A stretch of DNA of 64,000 nucleotides. It comes from Schistocephalus solidus (taxonomy: Eukaryota; Platyhelminthes; Cestoda; Diphyllobothriidea; Diphyllobothriidae). The notes below the pieces were generated by a model. That model worked only from the letters and a program-made list of their open reading frames with translations, did not search any database and was not told the origin of the DNA. Below are positions 41,253 through 53,399 of the stretch, piece after piece; position 1 is the first letter of the stretch; every line of letters starts with the position of its first letter. The stretch spans positions 118,016 through 182,015 of the forward strand of contig WEDG01001552.1 in assembly GCA_017591395.1 (NCBI GenBank), read 5' to 3'. A program made the translations under genes and the position numbers.

Positions 41253-42785
41253 GGAAGACAAAATTGTATCCAAACAAAAAAAGATGACAAAGACAGATAT
41301 TCTGTTACTACTTCTCCTCCTGCCAAGTGGGCAAAAAGCCTGGGAACACTAATTAATGTAACCTACGAGGACAAAAATTGCATGGGGTGTTTAAATCTCT
41401 TGCAAAAATTCTTATTGATAGAGAAAGAGATAAGTAACTTGAAACAAGAAATGGCCGATCTAAAAGAGAAGGTTCATAGTTCACCCGAAAAAAAACACCC
41501 GTAGCAACGATAATTCCAACCAAAGAAATAACGTTTGAAAATATAGCTTCCTCAAGAATACCTTATGTAGAGCTTAAAGACATTGCGTCTTCAGAGCTCA
41601 GTAAATCAGTAGGCATTTCCTTCCTTCAGAAGGGAGATCAAACCAGCTCATGCACCTTACTACTGTAATCCAGCTCATACAGAAGCAGTCATGTTCTGGA
41701 TACACAAACATATGCGGCATCGTTGCTGAATGATAAAAAAAGGGTTAAGTTGAAAAGCTCGTCGAATTTGAAGCACCGAAGACGAAGAATTTGAAGTCGA
41801 AAAGGGCCAAGAAGCTTTCACAAAAAGTGGGTTTGAACTCCGGAATAAGCTCGTTCTTACCGATATATGCTCAAGTGAAATCCTTTGTTGGTAATACAGG
41901 AGCACGTGCAGGAAAAATTGGCAAAGTTCCCAAAAGGGGTTTGCCATTAACTTTAGGAATAGTTGCTCATACTGACGCAATAACATTGTTGACCAGAGTA
42001 TAATTCTTCCTGATACTGATGCTCTATCAACAAATCAGAACTCAAAGTCACCAAACATACATTTTGACCGAAAACACAATCTCGTTATTAAAGGGGTTCC
42101 CGAGTCCACTTCTCTGATTGCAAAGGAAAGGATAGAACATGACCTCAGTCTTTTCCGAGAATACTCATATTCGATTCTTCGAGATGGCGAATGCGTTACA
42201 GTGCACAAAGCATTCCGTTTAGGGAAAGCGGATGTTTCACGTGAACTATCATCAACAAGGCCTCTAAAAATCATTCTTGTAAATGATGTTCAGACTTCAT
42301 GCCTCCAAGAACGGAGAACGGCTGTCCGTAGCTCACACAGGGTTGTGTTTTTTCAGCCAGATTACGAACCCAAGGAAAGGTACAAAATGAGGATGCTGAG
42401 AGCAGAACTGAAGAGGAGGACCGAGCAGAGGGGAAAAATGGCTCCAAATAAAGGACGGGGAAATAAAAGTGATAAAGAGGTCTTTCTTAGTGCAGACCCC
42501 GAACATAATCAAGGTGGGTTCTCGCCGAGACGGAGAACATTAAATACGATGTACCCAACTGTAGAGAGCTCGAATAATAAAAAGAAGGCACTCCAGAACT
42601 CAGATGACGACCACTCATCAGAACTCAGCGTCAGCGGGATGGACACCAGTTCATCTCAGAAAACAATGACAGACTCTAGTATTCAATCGCGCGAAATGCG
42701 CAGAAGTCTATATGGAGGAGTTACCCAGTCTAAATTGAGATGTTTGTATACCAATGCTCAGAGTCTCCTATCGAAAGTAGATTAA
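41246..42785 (+). pseudogene. CR1-B ORF1
   Basis: In fragments: a short hydrophobic start (MTKTDILLLLLLLPSGQKAW), the CxxC-containing YEDKNCMGCLNLLQKF followed by a heptad-rich helix (EISNLKQEMADLKEKVH), and later HNLVIKGVPES, ERIEHDLSLF, FRLGKADVSRELS, PLKIILVNDVQ and VFFQPDYEPKERYKMRMLR. These resemble the coiled-coil/RRM-like nucleic-acid-binding ORF1 of CR1 elements. The frame is interrupted near 41.5-42.2 kb. Confidence 0.72.
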
Positions 42786-43400
42786 CTCAAAGCATTAGTA
42801 TCAGACCGAACCCCCGATTTCGTGGCCATTATGGAAACGTGGCTCAAAGCCAAAATAGTAGATAGCGAGGTTTCGATAGATGGATACCAACTTTTTCGAA
42901 ATGACCGAGAAAAAAGAAAGGGTGGAAGAGTGGCCGTATATGTTAGGACATGAATCTCGGCAGTCGAACGAGCACACTCCATCTTCCTTGAATATGAATT
43001 TCTCTGGATAAAGATTAATAAGGATTGTTCACAGAACCTTCAATCCTTGATGATCTACAGACCACCGAACATTCCAAGTACAACTGATGAGTCCCTTCTC
43101 CATTTGTTCAAGGAAGTAGCAAGTCACCGGGAGGTGCTTATTGCTGGAGATTTCAATGCACCTATAGTAGACTGGGTAAATCTGACAGTTGATGGTGCAC
43201 CACCTTCCTTCAGCCACAAGCTAATGGATCACACTCTTGACCAACCTCTGGTACAGAAGGTTAACATACCAACGAGATTGAGAGAACCAGAGAGCAAATT
43301 GACTGGACCTAGTATTTAAGAAGGACTTCTCTAGCATTGATGAAGTGTATTTTATTGCACCCCTCGGTAAGAGTGACCATAGTAAGCTGATGTGGGATTA
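42720..43400 (+). pseudogene. CR1-B endonuclease
   Basis: LRCLYTNAQSLLSKVD with a stop right after it (42782-42784), FVAIMETWLK, IDGYQLFRNDREK, a stop near 42.95 kb, MIYRPPNIPSTTDESLLHLF, VLIAGDFNAPIVDWVNL, and KSDHSKLMWDY as the terminal SDH motif. The GDFN metal-site motif is intact, but at least three stops break the frame. Confidence 0.8.
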
Positions 43401-43859
43401 CTCACTTTATTCTCAGCGCCAGAATGGAACGGAATGCAAGCGAAATATATGGAAGGCTGATTTTAACGCGACGTGGAAAGAACTGGTGTCTATGAGATGG
43501 AATTGTTTGCTTAAAGGTAATCCAGAGGATGACTGGCGATCATTTAAGACAGTCTCACTCAATCTGATTGAACCCTTTTGTCCAGTGAAGGTGCAAAAAA
43601 CGAACAATCGCCCCGCCTGGTTAACAAGAGAACTTAACAGGCAGTTAAAGAAGAAGAATAAAAAATGGAGGGTTTTCAGGGAAACAGGGTCAGCAGAGCA
43701 TCTCAAAGAATTTCGTCATCAAAGAAACGCTGTAAAAAAATGATTCGTAAGGCAAGGAAGAACTATGAATCAAGAATTATTCAACAGGCTGAATATAAGC
43801 CAAAACTTTTATTCCGTTATATCAATAGTTGACTAAAAAACAAGGACCCAGTAGCAGTA

Positions 43860-45598
43860 CCCATGGGTGGGAATGGTGTTGAAGTCGTTGAAAATTGCGA
43901 CAAGGCCGTGTACTTAGGTCGGATTTTAGCCTCGGTATTCACTAGAGAACCGGAACTTCAACTTGACCACGTCAACAGTGCTGTAAGAGACGCCGGTCCA
44001 GTGCTTGAATATATACTCTTCCAGGAACCTCTCGTGGAACGAGAACTGCGAAATCTGAAAGAAGCGAAGTCATCTGGTCTGGACGATATACCGGCCAAGT
44101 TCTTGAAAGAACTGGCCAGCGAACTCTCCAAACCACTAGCGCATATATTTAATTCGTCATTTGAATCAGGGAAACTGCCATCAGAATGGAAGGCAGCAAA
44201 TATATACCCCATATAAAAGAGTGGTGCTCGATCTAATGTCAACAATTATCAGTCTGTCAGCCTTAACTCCATTTGCTGTAAACTAATGGAATCAATGATC
44301 AATAAGGCAACTATTAAGTTCGTCGAGGAAAACCAATTACTCTCAGATCTCCAGCATGGCTTCAAACAGATTTGCTCCTGTCTTTCTAGTTTATTACTCT
44401 CCACAGAGCAGTGGACTCATAAACTGGACGAAAATGGTAGGGTTGACGTCATACACCCTGATTTCAAGAAGGCGTTTGACAGTGTCCCACAAAAACGTCT
44501 CATATACAAATTATCTGAAATTGACATAAGAAAAATTATGCTGACATGAATCGCAGACTTTCTTACAGGTAGATTACAAACTGTGTGCGTCGATACCTCA
44601 AAGTCAAACACCTACTCCGGTTCTAAGTGGTGTACCCAAGGTTTAATATTAGGGCCGTTACTTTTCTTAGTGTACATCAACGACTGTGTCGATGACCTGG
44701 ATTGCAGCGCCCTCCTGTTTGCAGATGATGTTAAATTGTGGATGGTCATCAGATCTGATTTCGATATGCACGCACTTCAAGAGGATCTCAACCGCCTTAA
44801 CAGCTGGTCTGCTCGTTGGCTTTTAAGTTGTAACGTTGGGAAGTGTGTGGTCCTAAGACTGCGAACCAGAAGGACCAGTGAGGAGGATGATTCCTACCAA
44901 TACATTCTCAATGGGCTGCCCCTTTAAATTGTTGAGGAACAGAGGGACCCCGGTGTTCTAATAAACTATTCACTTAAACCATCTTCACAGTGTTTACAGG
45001 CAGCTTAACGCGCTACACAGGTCCCATTTGCGCTCATACGTGGATTTGTGCAGATTAATAAGGAGCTCTTCCGAAAAACCTACGGGGTATTTGTTCGATC
45101 TCACTTGGAATATGCCGTCCAGGCCTTGCATCCGTGGTTGAAGAAGGATTATCTACAGCTGGAACGAGTACAGGCGAGGGCTACGAAGATGATCAAGAAT
45201 CTTAGTCACCTGTCTTTCGATGACAGAGTGGTTGAACTTGATTTGTTTCGTATAAATAACAGGCAACTACGCGGTGACCTCATCCAATCCTACCGGATTG
45301 CAGAGGCCGCGAGTGTGCCCTAGAATTTGCTGGCTTCTTCGAATTGGCTGGGACGGAAAATCTGCGGGGTCATCCCTTTAAACTGCAGAGAAAGTTTGTC
45401 CACACGGAAGTCCGTCGGAACGCCTTTTCGCAGAAGGTCGTTGGAGAATGGAACGGACTCCCTGACGAGGTGGTCCTTTCAGAAAATGTTGACACATTTA
45501 AATTCAAACAAGATACTCATTTTCTGAGAAACTATTGTAAATATAACGAAGATTGTGTAAGCAGTGGCAGCTTGTGCCTGGCCCACACATATCGATGA
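43860..45598 (+). pseudogene. CR1-B reverse transcriptase
   Basis: PLVERELRNLKEAKSSGLDD, FESGKLPSEWKAANIYPI then a stop, LNSICCKLMESMINK, VDVIHPDFKKAFDSVPQKRL, LLFADDVKLWMVI with an intact ADD box, then VFVRSHLEYAVQALHPW and LDLFRINNRQLRGDLIQSYR. Stops at about 44.21, 44.55 and 44.93 kb and a frame change near 45.3 kb inactivate it. Confidence 0.85.
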
Positions 45599-45740
45599 CC
45601 CTTCATTTTCATTTGTCAGATTTATCACTGTGAACGTTTGTACTATTGACATTTTCGCATGTGAATAGGGAGCTCAAGGGCGGAAGCCTACTTCCCTCAA
45701 TAATGTGACTTAAAGTTACTTTAAGTGACTTAAAATCAAT

Positions 45741-47333
45741 ATGAAACCCCAGTCAGCGCTTAGACGCAAACATCCTCATTTTCCCCTAGAGCAACCCACC
45801 GTAAGCATGAAAAAATTAGACCTTGACACCCTGGGAAACTTTAATAACTTTATGTATAAATATGGTTCTCTCTTCTCGGTCCTTGGTACCATTTTTGAGG
45901 GAAAGTTGTCTTCACTCATTTCTCAACAATGCGAGAAACAAGAGCCTTTTATAAACATGATCAGTACTGAGTCAATTGACCAACATAAGAGAAGCTTCAA
46001 TTTTCTTTTAAAAAACGCCCCCAAGAGTAAAATCCCCCTGGACGTTGCATTTCATTTCCTTTACTCATATGGCTTTAACTTTAAAGTCGCTGAAGCTAAA
46101 AGGTTGTCTTCCTGTAGCAAAAACCCGCCAATTCTGATCAAAAGTTTTTAGCGATTGAAGTTGACCTTATTTTCTCTAAGCATGAGCACACAGCTCAATA
46201 TTTGAAAAAAACAAGTTGTTTATCTGTAGGGATAAAACCGCAATGGAACGTCGGGCTTCACCCTCATTAGCAAACGAGAAGCCTTGGTCTACACCTTCAA
46301 ATATAAAAAGTTATCTCAGAGGTTTGTCCTCTAGCTAATGCAAGCCCACGGCCCTCTGGATCAACAGAAATTTCGATTCCAGCTGAATCTTCACCCGTAA
46401 ACCTTGGTCCTGGTTCGAGTGAAGTCATGTCAACGCCATTTCTTGCTCATCCCAAGCAAACCATGCCTGCTATAGCTGCCAAAGCTGGTAAACTTCAGAA
46501 AAATCCTAGTAAATCTGAATCATTGGCTAAGCGAGGCATTAAAATCAGTAATGTGCTTACCGATGGGAAACCTGCTAACACCTCAGCATCTAAAACTGAT
46601 GCGAACGCTAACGTTAGCATATTTACTAACCCAAAAAGTGTCCATAATCCCCAAATAATTAACCCTTCTAATTTTGTTACCAATTTTTCGAAATCATTTA
46701 TTCCTTTTTCAAATGCACGTTTTCCGTCAATTTATGCTAACTTCCCTCAAAATCTCCTTTCTATGCCACCCCCTTTCTTTCCCACGCCACAACCTTCCCT
46801 TCCAAGTTTTTCATCCAAATATGCGATTGTACTATAATCTCAGTTCTTTTAACGGTAACATTTCGACAAATTGTAGAGCAGAGCAATTTTTTCCCTCCTT
46901 TCGTTTCTTATTTCCAGGTTTCTTCTCCACCACCAAATTATATTTTTTTATAAATACTGATGAGCGTAACATGGAGCTCAGGAATACGCTCAGCTTCGTT
47001 TCACTCAATGCGAGATCAGTTTTAAATAAGATGGCTAGGCTTAGAACAGTAGCCTTTGAGCTTGATCCAGATGTGCTGTGCATCACTGAATCATGGGCTC
47101 ACTCTCTTATTTCTGACTCGACGCTTGCTAAAGATAATTTCAATTTGTACCGACAAGACCACGCTGAAAAACGTGGCGGTGGTTGCCTCCTTTATATTAA
47201 GTCATCCTTTGTACATTTCCCTTTTCATCTGGCAATTTCGTCCTTTTCTGAAAATATATGCTTGCTTCAGTCATCCTCCCGCACAACACAAAATCGGTAA
47301 TTGGCTGTGTCTAAAATCCCCCGTGTTATTCTG
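45741..47333 (+). mobile_element. CR1-related LINE C1: ORF1 and N-terminal endonuclease only
   Basis: It begins directly after the CR1-B tail. Its ORF1-like pieces (45741-46151 and 46427-46837; Pro/Ser/Asn-rich, no CxxC-heptad motif) differ from the CR1-B ORF1. The EN start (VSLNARSVLNKMARLRTVAF, DVLCITESWAHSLISDS, RQDHAEKRGGGCLLYIKS) closely resembles that of C2. It ends at the C2 leader at 47334. Confidence 0.65.
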
Positions 47334-47689
47334 GCGCGTTGTTTGAAATTGGTTTCGAATTTCAAGTACCTCGAGCCTACGAGTTTTTAGTCTCTACCTT
47401 AGTGTAGAAGACACGGTGCTGGAAAATCTATTAAAAAATTGTCTTTATATTCCTCTGAGTTTGTAAATTGCGGCTTGGACCCTCCATCTTTACTGCTTTC
47501 TTAAACTCACGCCGGCTGTGTGATCCCTGCATCTGCTCTCAATCGCGGAAGGGACTCAAACCAAAGGCTGAGACTTTATATTTTCATATTCTTATTGTTG
47601 AAAACTCAGCTGACTCTCTGTTAATTTTGTGGCAATTATAACATGCAAAACTCAAGTTCCATAAGTTTATTGTCACAAAAATTGGTCCA

Positions 47690-47762
47690 CGACCAAGCTG
47701 CTTGGGACCGTCTCTCGGCGCCTCTACCCACTCGGCCATATTGACAGGGGATCTTGTTAAGC
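47690..47762 (-). other. Antisense tRNA-like module in C2
   Basis: On the - strand: TATGGCCGAGTGGGTAGAGG (Leu/Ser-type A-box TGGCCGAGTGG), CGCCGAGAGACGGTCCCAAG, then TTGGTCGTGGACC at the B-box position and CCAATTTTTG. It sits where CR1-A and CR1-B carry theirs but derives from a different tRNA type. Confidence 0.55.
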
Positions 47763-48892
47763 AAGTTAATGGACAAGCAGAAAACAATTTTAACTATCGT
47801 TATTCTGCTATTTTTTCACCTCCCGATAAACGGGGTAAAAGTTCAGTAAGCTTAACTAATGTAGCTTACGAAGACGAAACATGTATGGGGTGTTTTAGCC
47901 TCCAGCAGAAATTCTCAGGGATGGAGCAGGAAATGAGGAATCTAAGACAAGAAAATAGATAACTTAAAAAAATCTGTATCTTGCCCAACTGCTAAAAAAG
48001 CTCCTGTTCGTAATGAACCTACCACAAAGCAAAATTCGTATTCATTTATAGCTTCTTCAAGCTTACATAAAAGTCACATTAAACATATCGCAAATGCTGG
48101 ACCCGGTAAACCAGAGGAATTTTCGCTTCTTCCGAAGGGAGCCCCATCTAGTCCTTGCACCACTCCACCGGTACTTAGTTCGGGTAGCATCAGCACTAAT
48201 CTGGCTTTACCGCCCATCGCTACATCACTGGTAGACGTTGCACCAACATGCGATGTTGAAGAGTTTGGCGAGTTTGTAAAGCCAAAGAAGAAAAGGTCTA
48301 AGAAGAACAAGTCGTGCAGAGACTCGGCTCCAGCCTGCCAAACATCCGGCTCATCTGGACCTATCAGGCAAAGTGAGCTGGTTACCAATACTCACTCAGC
48401 TGAAAGATCTGAGTTACAAACGGGCCCTAGATTGAGTCGAAAACAGAATGTAGTCATTAAAGGTGTCCCGGAGTCAGCTTCAATTATTCCAAAGGAGCGA
48501 GTTAAACATGACTTGGAACTCCTTCAATTGTATGCAAAAAAACGCTGCTGACGGACGGCGAGTCCATTCATATTCTCAAGGCATATAGAATAGGGAAGGC
48601 TCTGTCTACACCCGATTCAAATCCTCGACCAAGACCTCTTAAAATCATCTTGGAAAACGAAGCGCAGGCACAGCTCCTGCTACAGAGAAAATCAACCCTG
48701 CGGGGTCCGCATTCTGAAGTGTTTTTTCAACCGGAATATGGGTTGAAAGAGCGAATGAAAATGCGACAGCTAATAAAAGAACTAAAAACACGAAAGACCA
48801 ATGGCGAGGCGAATCTCAAAATAAGGGATGGACAGATAGTTCAAGTGAAAAGAGCATTTCTCTGGCCGAAGGCAGTCACCCTGACAGCCTAA
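47760..48892 (+). pseudogene. C2 ORF1 (CR1-B-like)
   Basis: YEDETCMGCFSLQQKFSGME and heptads (EQEMRNLRQENR), a basic/Pro-rich linker, then NVVIKGVPESASIIPKERV, HDLELLQLYA, RIGKALSTPDSNPRPRPLKI, VFFQPEYGLKERMKMRQL. These are homologous to the CR1-B ORF1 in order and spacing. There is a stop near 47.96 kb and a frame change near 48.54 kb. Confidence 0.75.
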
Positions 48893-48924
48893 CTGTCCCG
48901 TTTCAGAAACCAAAAACGTGCCCA

Positions 48925-49625
48925 CTTAAACTAATCGTCCTCAATGCCAGATCTCTGCTTAATAAGATGCCTTTGCTCCAGACTCTGGTTTTCATCCACC
49001 GCCCTGACATTGTAATAGTTACCGAGACATGGGCAACACCCTGTGTATCCGACTCCAAACTCTGTATTCTAGGCTACGCTTACATTCGGAATGATCGACA
49101 CGAGGGCCGTGGCGGAGGAAGCTGTATCTATGTTAGGCAACCACTTACATTTTTTCCATTGGACTATCGCCAATTTACCGCGGTAGAGGAGAGCTGTTGG
49201 CTCCGAGTAGTTCTAAAAAGATAACTACTCTTTACTCGTTGGTAGTGACTATCGCCCACCCAATGCCAGCTAGGATTACGATCTTTGTCTCTCGCTGGCA
49301 TTTCACGCCGCAGCTGACTTAAATCTGAAGTACTGCTTGATTGCAGGTGACTTCAATCTTCCTGAAGTTCACTGGTTTCCAACTTCCGGTCCTGCAAAGT
49401 TCGAAGACCTACTTGAGGCCATAGATATAGGCATGTGGGACCAGGTAGTTGATTTTACCACCCGAGGATCAAACATACTTGATCTTATTTTTTGTAGAGG
49501 TTGTCAGCCATCGTCAGTGTCACTTTTAGATCCACTTGGGAATTCTGATCATACTATAGTTCTTTCTACACTAGAACTAGAGGCAGTTGAAACGTTTTTC
49601 CAAAAAAATATAGCTTTTTTTCCGT
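48925..49625 (+). pseudogene. C2 endonuclease
   Basis: LIVLNARSLLNKMPLLQTLV, DIVIVTETWATPCVSDSKLC, RNDRHEGRGGGSCIYVRQ, a frame break near 49.22 kb, IAGDFNLPEVHWF, ILDLIFCRG and GNSDHTIVLSTL. All APE motifs are recognisable. It is interrupted by stops at 49.22-49.3 kb. Confidence 0.8.
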
Positions 49626-49639
49626 GATTTCAGATCAGC

Positions 49640-51770
49640 AAATATGAGGGAATTGCTAACACACCTAAATTCCCACGACTGGACTAACTTCTTTGTATGT
49701 TCGGATGTGAATTTTTGTACTGATACTTTTTACAAAGTTCTAGGTCCACTCATTTATCGTTTTGTTCCCCGTAAGAAAATAATTAATGTCAAGGATGAAG
49801 TCTACCTCCCTTTATCATTCCGCCGTAGACTGCGTAGACTCTCCCGTCGTTTTCATCTACAAAACGACACCTCCGTCCTGCCCTTGATCCAACAAATCTT
49901 TGAAGAGGCTAAGAGGCTGTCTGACGAAAAACGACAAGCCGATGAGGTTAAGTTTGCCGAAAACCCTTCGTTAAATGTTGCGAAGCTCTTTTCGCGCACA
50001 GTAAAAGCGCAGAAAAAACGCAGCTACCCGTACTTCGAGATGCCTTAGGAAACCCAATAGCTGACGCTAAGTTGACTGATGATAGCTTCAATACTTTCTT
50101 GGCTACAACGTTTAGTGAACATACTGTTGCCCCCTTTCCTAACATCCGGGTTTGGACCGGTAACGTCCTCGAAACCATAACTTTTACCCTCTGGGACGTG
50201 ACCGTAGCCATTCGGCGTTTTCGTCAATCTTACAGTCCAAGGACCAGATGGCGTACCGGTCAGCGTTCTAAAGGCGGATGCAAACGATATATTTCCGTCC
50301 CTTCTGTATAAGATATTTAATCTTGCTCTTGAAAGTGCAAATTTCCCTTTTTTATGGAAGGAATCGCACATACTGCCTATTCCCAAACACGGCCGACCTA
50401 CGTCATTTTACGACTTTAGGCCAATAAATACACTAACAGCAGTCTCGAAGATCTTTGAGACCTTGATCAAAGACAAGATGAAGCGCCACCTAAGAGAGAA
50501 TAACCTACTTAATGCGGCTCAGCATGGCTTTCTCGAAAAAAAGGTCTTGTGACACTTGCCAGCTCTCTTTCTTTGATCATGTGCTACAATCTAGAGACAG
50601 CGGTTTTGCAATTTACACCGTTTACTTCGATTTCACTAAGGCTTTTGCTCGTGTTGACAATGATCTCCTACTGCTGAAACTTGCCTCCTTTGGCATAGGG
50701 AACAAGCTTCCGAACTTAATATTTTCCTATTTGAATGCTCGCGCACAACGGGTTAAAATTTCTGATGTTATCTCCAACCCCACGCATGTGAGGAGCGGAG
50801 TTATTCAGGGCAGCGTGCTCGGCCCGCTTCTATTTTGCCTCTTTGTCAACGATGTTCCTGATTGTTTTCAGTATGGTAGGCCCTTTATGTACGCTGACGA
50901 TTTAAAAGTTGCATATCGATATAAACCGGTTGACCGCAACATCGTGCTTGAGCTCTTAAAAAAGGATCTTCAGGCCTTCGCTCAGTGGTGTCGCACATGG
51001 TGCCTCTCACTTTCTTGGCAAAAGTGCTCCGTTATGGTTATTGGCGACACCCATCAGCCCCACCTTAGCATAGACGGTCACGATCTAAATTTGCCCGGAG
51101 TTATAAAGGATCTGGGCATATCATATTCTAGTAGTCTTAATCTGTCAGAGCACTGCGCCCTGATTGTCTCGAAAGCACGCCAAACTACTGGGTTTATTCT
51201 CAGAAATTTTAAAACCATCAAAATTAGAATCAGCCTCTATAAAATGTATGTCAGGCCTAGTCTGGAATACTGCTCGTTTCTATTTAGTCTTCTGCACGCT
51301 AGTGAACGAAAGAAGATAGAATCAGTCCAGCACTTCTTTACAAAAAGAGTTTTCTATTCAGAACACCGAAACCTGTCCTACCGCCAACGCTGTGAGCTTA
51401 CAAGCCTTGACCCGCTGTGTCTTCGCAGATTACAGAAGGGACTATTTTTTCTGTTTAAACTACTAAACAATCGTACATTCAACCTTCTTACATCTCTGAG
51501 GCACCCCGACCACTCTCGGCGCACCAGTCATCGAGATGTATTTTTATTTCTTCCTTTGGCACGCACAGTTAGATACCGACAGTTTTTTCGGTAAACGCTA
51601 TAGCAATCTGGAATAAACTACCTAGAAGTATCCAAATTCAGCAAAGCTATCCCTTGTTTACGCGAACTGTCACTAGTTTTCTACATTCAGGACACTTTCC
51701 AAAACTGTTAGGTGCTGACTCTGTGGAAGCTCTCTTTGGTTCTAATGGCGTTCACGGACTCTGAATCCTG
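49640..51770 (+). pseudogene. C2 reverse transcriptase
   Basis: The linker ORF (49644-50048) leads into RT text in changing frames (50.05-50.5 kb), then a 360-codon open stretch: VYFDFTKAFARVDNDLLLLK, SGVIQGSVLGPLLFCLFVND, PFMYADDLKVAYRY with an intact ADD box, MYVRPSLEYCSFLFSLLHAS, SYRQRCELTSLDPLCLRRLQ. The C-terminus continues after a frame change near 51.59 kb (AIWNKLPRSIQ). This is the longest intact catalytic RT stretch in the central cluster. Confidence 0.85.
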
Positions 51771-52084
51771 TGCCGGTCTTAATGCTGCGGGCAATAATGC
51801 TGGCTCTGCAGTCCTCAATCGGCTCATTTCTCAGTCGACATCGAACAGCCGCTCGCCGACATACCTGCTGAGGCAGAATACCTGATCTGGAACACTGAAT
51901 GGAGAGGTTCTTCACTTGGCACCTGTGTTAACGCGTACTGTTCAGAACTTTAATTACTAAATAAGCTGCAGTTTTTTCTCCTGAAAATACCCGAAACAAA
52001 GATCAGGAGTTTTTTTCACTGTCAGCTTGACCCTCTACTGTAAATATTTTTTTGACCTTGCCTGTAAACTGGCAATAAATAAAT

Positions 52085-52275
52085 AAAATAAAATATGATG
52101 AAGATTGTGTCAGCAGCGGCAGCTTGTGCCTGGCCCACACATCTCGACGACCCTAAATTTTCATTTTTCAGATTTATTACTGCAAACGTTTATTCAATTG
52201 AAATTTTTGCGTGTGAATAAGGAGCTCTAGGGCGAAAGCCTACTTCCATAAATAAAGTGACTTAAAATGACTATA
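52085..52275 (+). mobile_element. CR1-B-type 3' tail fragment
   Basis: GATGAAGATTGTGTCAGCAG, CAGCTTGTGCCTGGCCCACA and GTGACTTAAAATGAC match the 3' end of CR1-B (45.54-45.74 kb). It begins exactly where the C2 tail ends, as if C2 had inserted into it. Confidence 0.78.
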
Positions 52276-53200
52276 TATTGCTGTGAGGAATTTCAAACGC
52301 CTCTAAATAGGGAAGAATCTCTCGTAAGTCTTCACTGCAACGAATGTATTTATCGTAAATGTAACTATTTAGGTCACTTCATTTAGGGAATAAGGTGTTC
52401 ACTCTCAATCTCCCTATTAATATCCGAAACAGTGAAGGAATTTGCTTTAATCGCAGTAAATGCGGGATGTGTAAATCCATTGTTACGTGAGTACCATTAA
52501 CACAAGCTTGCCCATGTAAGCAGTAATTTGTTAGCAAAGAGTTTCTTGTCCACACTTACAGCGATCAACAATGTGCGAAGATGCCACTTACGCATTACGC
52601 ACTCCATTCTATGTTCCAACGACCCTCTACGAGAAGACATTTCGTAGGATGTGCGTATGCGTTAATTTCCTCTGGAGGTTAAAAGCATTACAATCGGCAC
52701 TCCATTCCCATAAGTTCAAAGAAGTGATCGAACCGTAGAATGCACCTTCGCCCTCTGGGAAACTAGCCGTCTCGACTTCGGTCACCGTGCAGTTGCCAAT
52801 AAATTAGAGGAAACGATTTAAGTCCAGTAAGTCTGAGATTTTTTGCGTTAGTATGGATCTTAGTCCTTCTTGGATCACAGACTCAAGAAATTTTCTGCTC
52901 GATTTGGTTATTTTAAGGAGCCTTATGTGCGCAACTTCAATATCCATATTTGTTTTAATCCAGGGAGATTTATGAAACAATCCAGGAAAAGAAACATGAA
53001 AAACGCAGATTAAAACAAAACTTTAGATGAACGGGGACATATTCGTACTGTTATTATGATCGACAAATAGATCGATTTATAAGCATAATTTTGTTATCGG
53101 AAAGCTGGAGTGACTTCACTCTTGGTCTGGGGCTAGCTATTTTGGGCAATGAGGGCAACGCACCGAGAAAAATAATTACTGAACGTTACTGAAATACGTG
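52276..53200. other. Intergenic, nothing recognised
   Basis: There are no long frames and no match to the repeat families of the window. Confidence 0.4.
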
Positions 53201-53206
53201 TAGTAT

Positions 53207-53297
53207 TCGTAGTAGTAGTAGTAGTAGTAGTAGTAGTAATAGATGTATTAGTGATAGTAGTATGAGAAAGAGTAGTGGTAGTAGGAGTAGCATTAGC

Positions 53298-53337
<40 letters not shown>

Positions 53338-53345
53338 GTAGTAGT
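53207..53345 (+). repeat. (TAG)n microsatellite, interrupted
   Basis: Two long AGT/TAG runs (53207-53235 and 53297-53345) are separated by diverged repeats. Open frames across it in both directions are products of the triplet repeat. Confidence 0.95.
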
Positions 53346-53352
53346 CAAAAGG

Positions 53353-53392
53353 AAATTACTGACAAAGACACGGGAGACTGGAATGGTTACTG
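53353..53392 (-). mobile_element. SINE body fragment
   Basis: The segment ACTGACAAAGACACGGGAGA matches, in reverse, the distal body of the SINE at 5408-5450 (TGCTGACAAAGCCAAGGGAG). It lies directly after the TAG microsatellite, and no head is present. Confidence 0.5.
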
Positions 53393-53399
53393 GTACCTC

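Larger units (their letters stand above)
40655..45740 (+). mobile_element. CR1-like LINE, copy B, near full length
   Basis: It has the shared 5' leader (GCGTCGTTTGAAATTGCTTT, CTACCTTAGTGTAGAAGACA), ORF1 (41.2-42.78 kb), EN (42.72-43.4 kb), RT (43.86-45.6 kb) and a 3' end whose tail is an imperfect GACTTAAA repeat (45.70-45.74 kb). Numerous stops exist, but it is the best reference copy of the family here. Confidence 0.85.
47334..52095 (+). mobile_element. CR1-related LINE C2, near full length
   Basis: It has a CR1-B-type leader (TTTCGAATTTCAAG, CTACCTTAGTGTAGAAGACA), a CR1-B-like ORF1 (47.76-48.9 kb), EN (48.93-49.6 kb), RT (50.0-51.77 kb) and a distinct 3' end (GACCTTGCCTGTAAACTGGC followed by an AATAA-rich tail). 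Frameshifts and stops remain. Confidence 0.82.
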
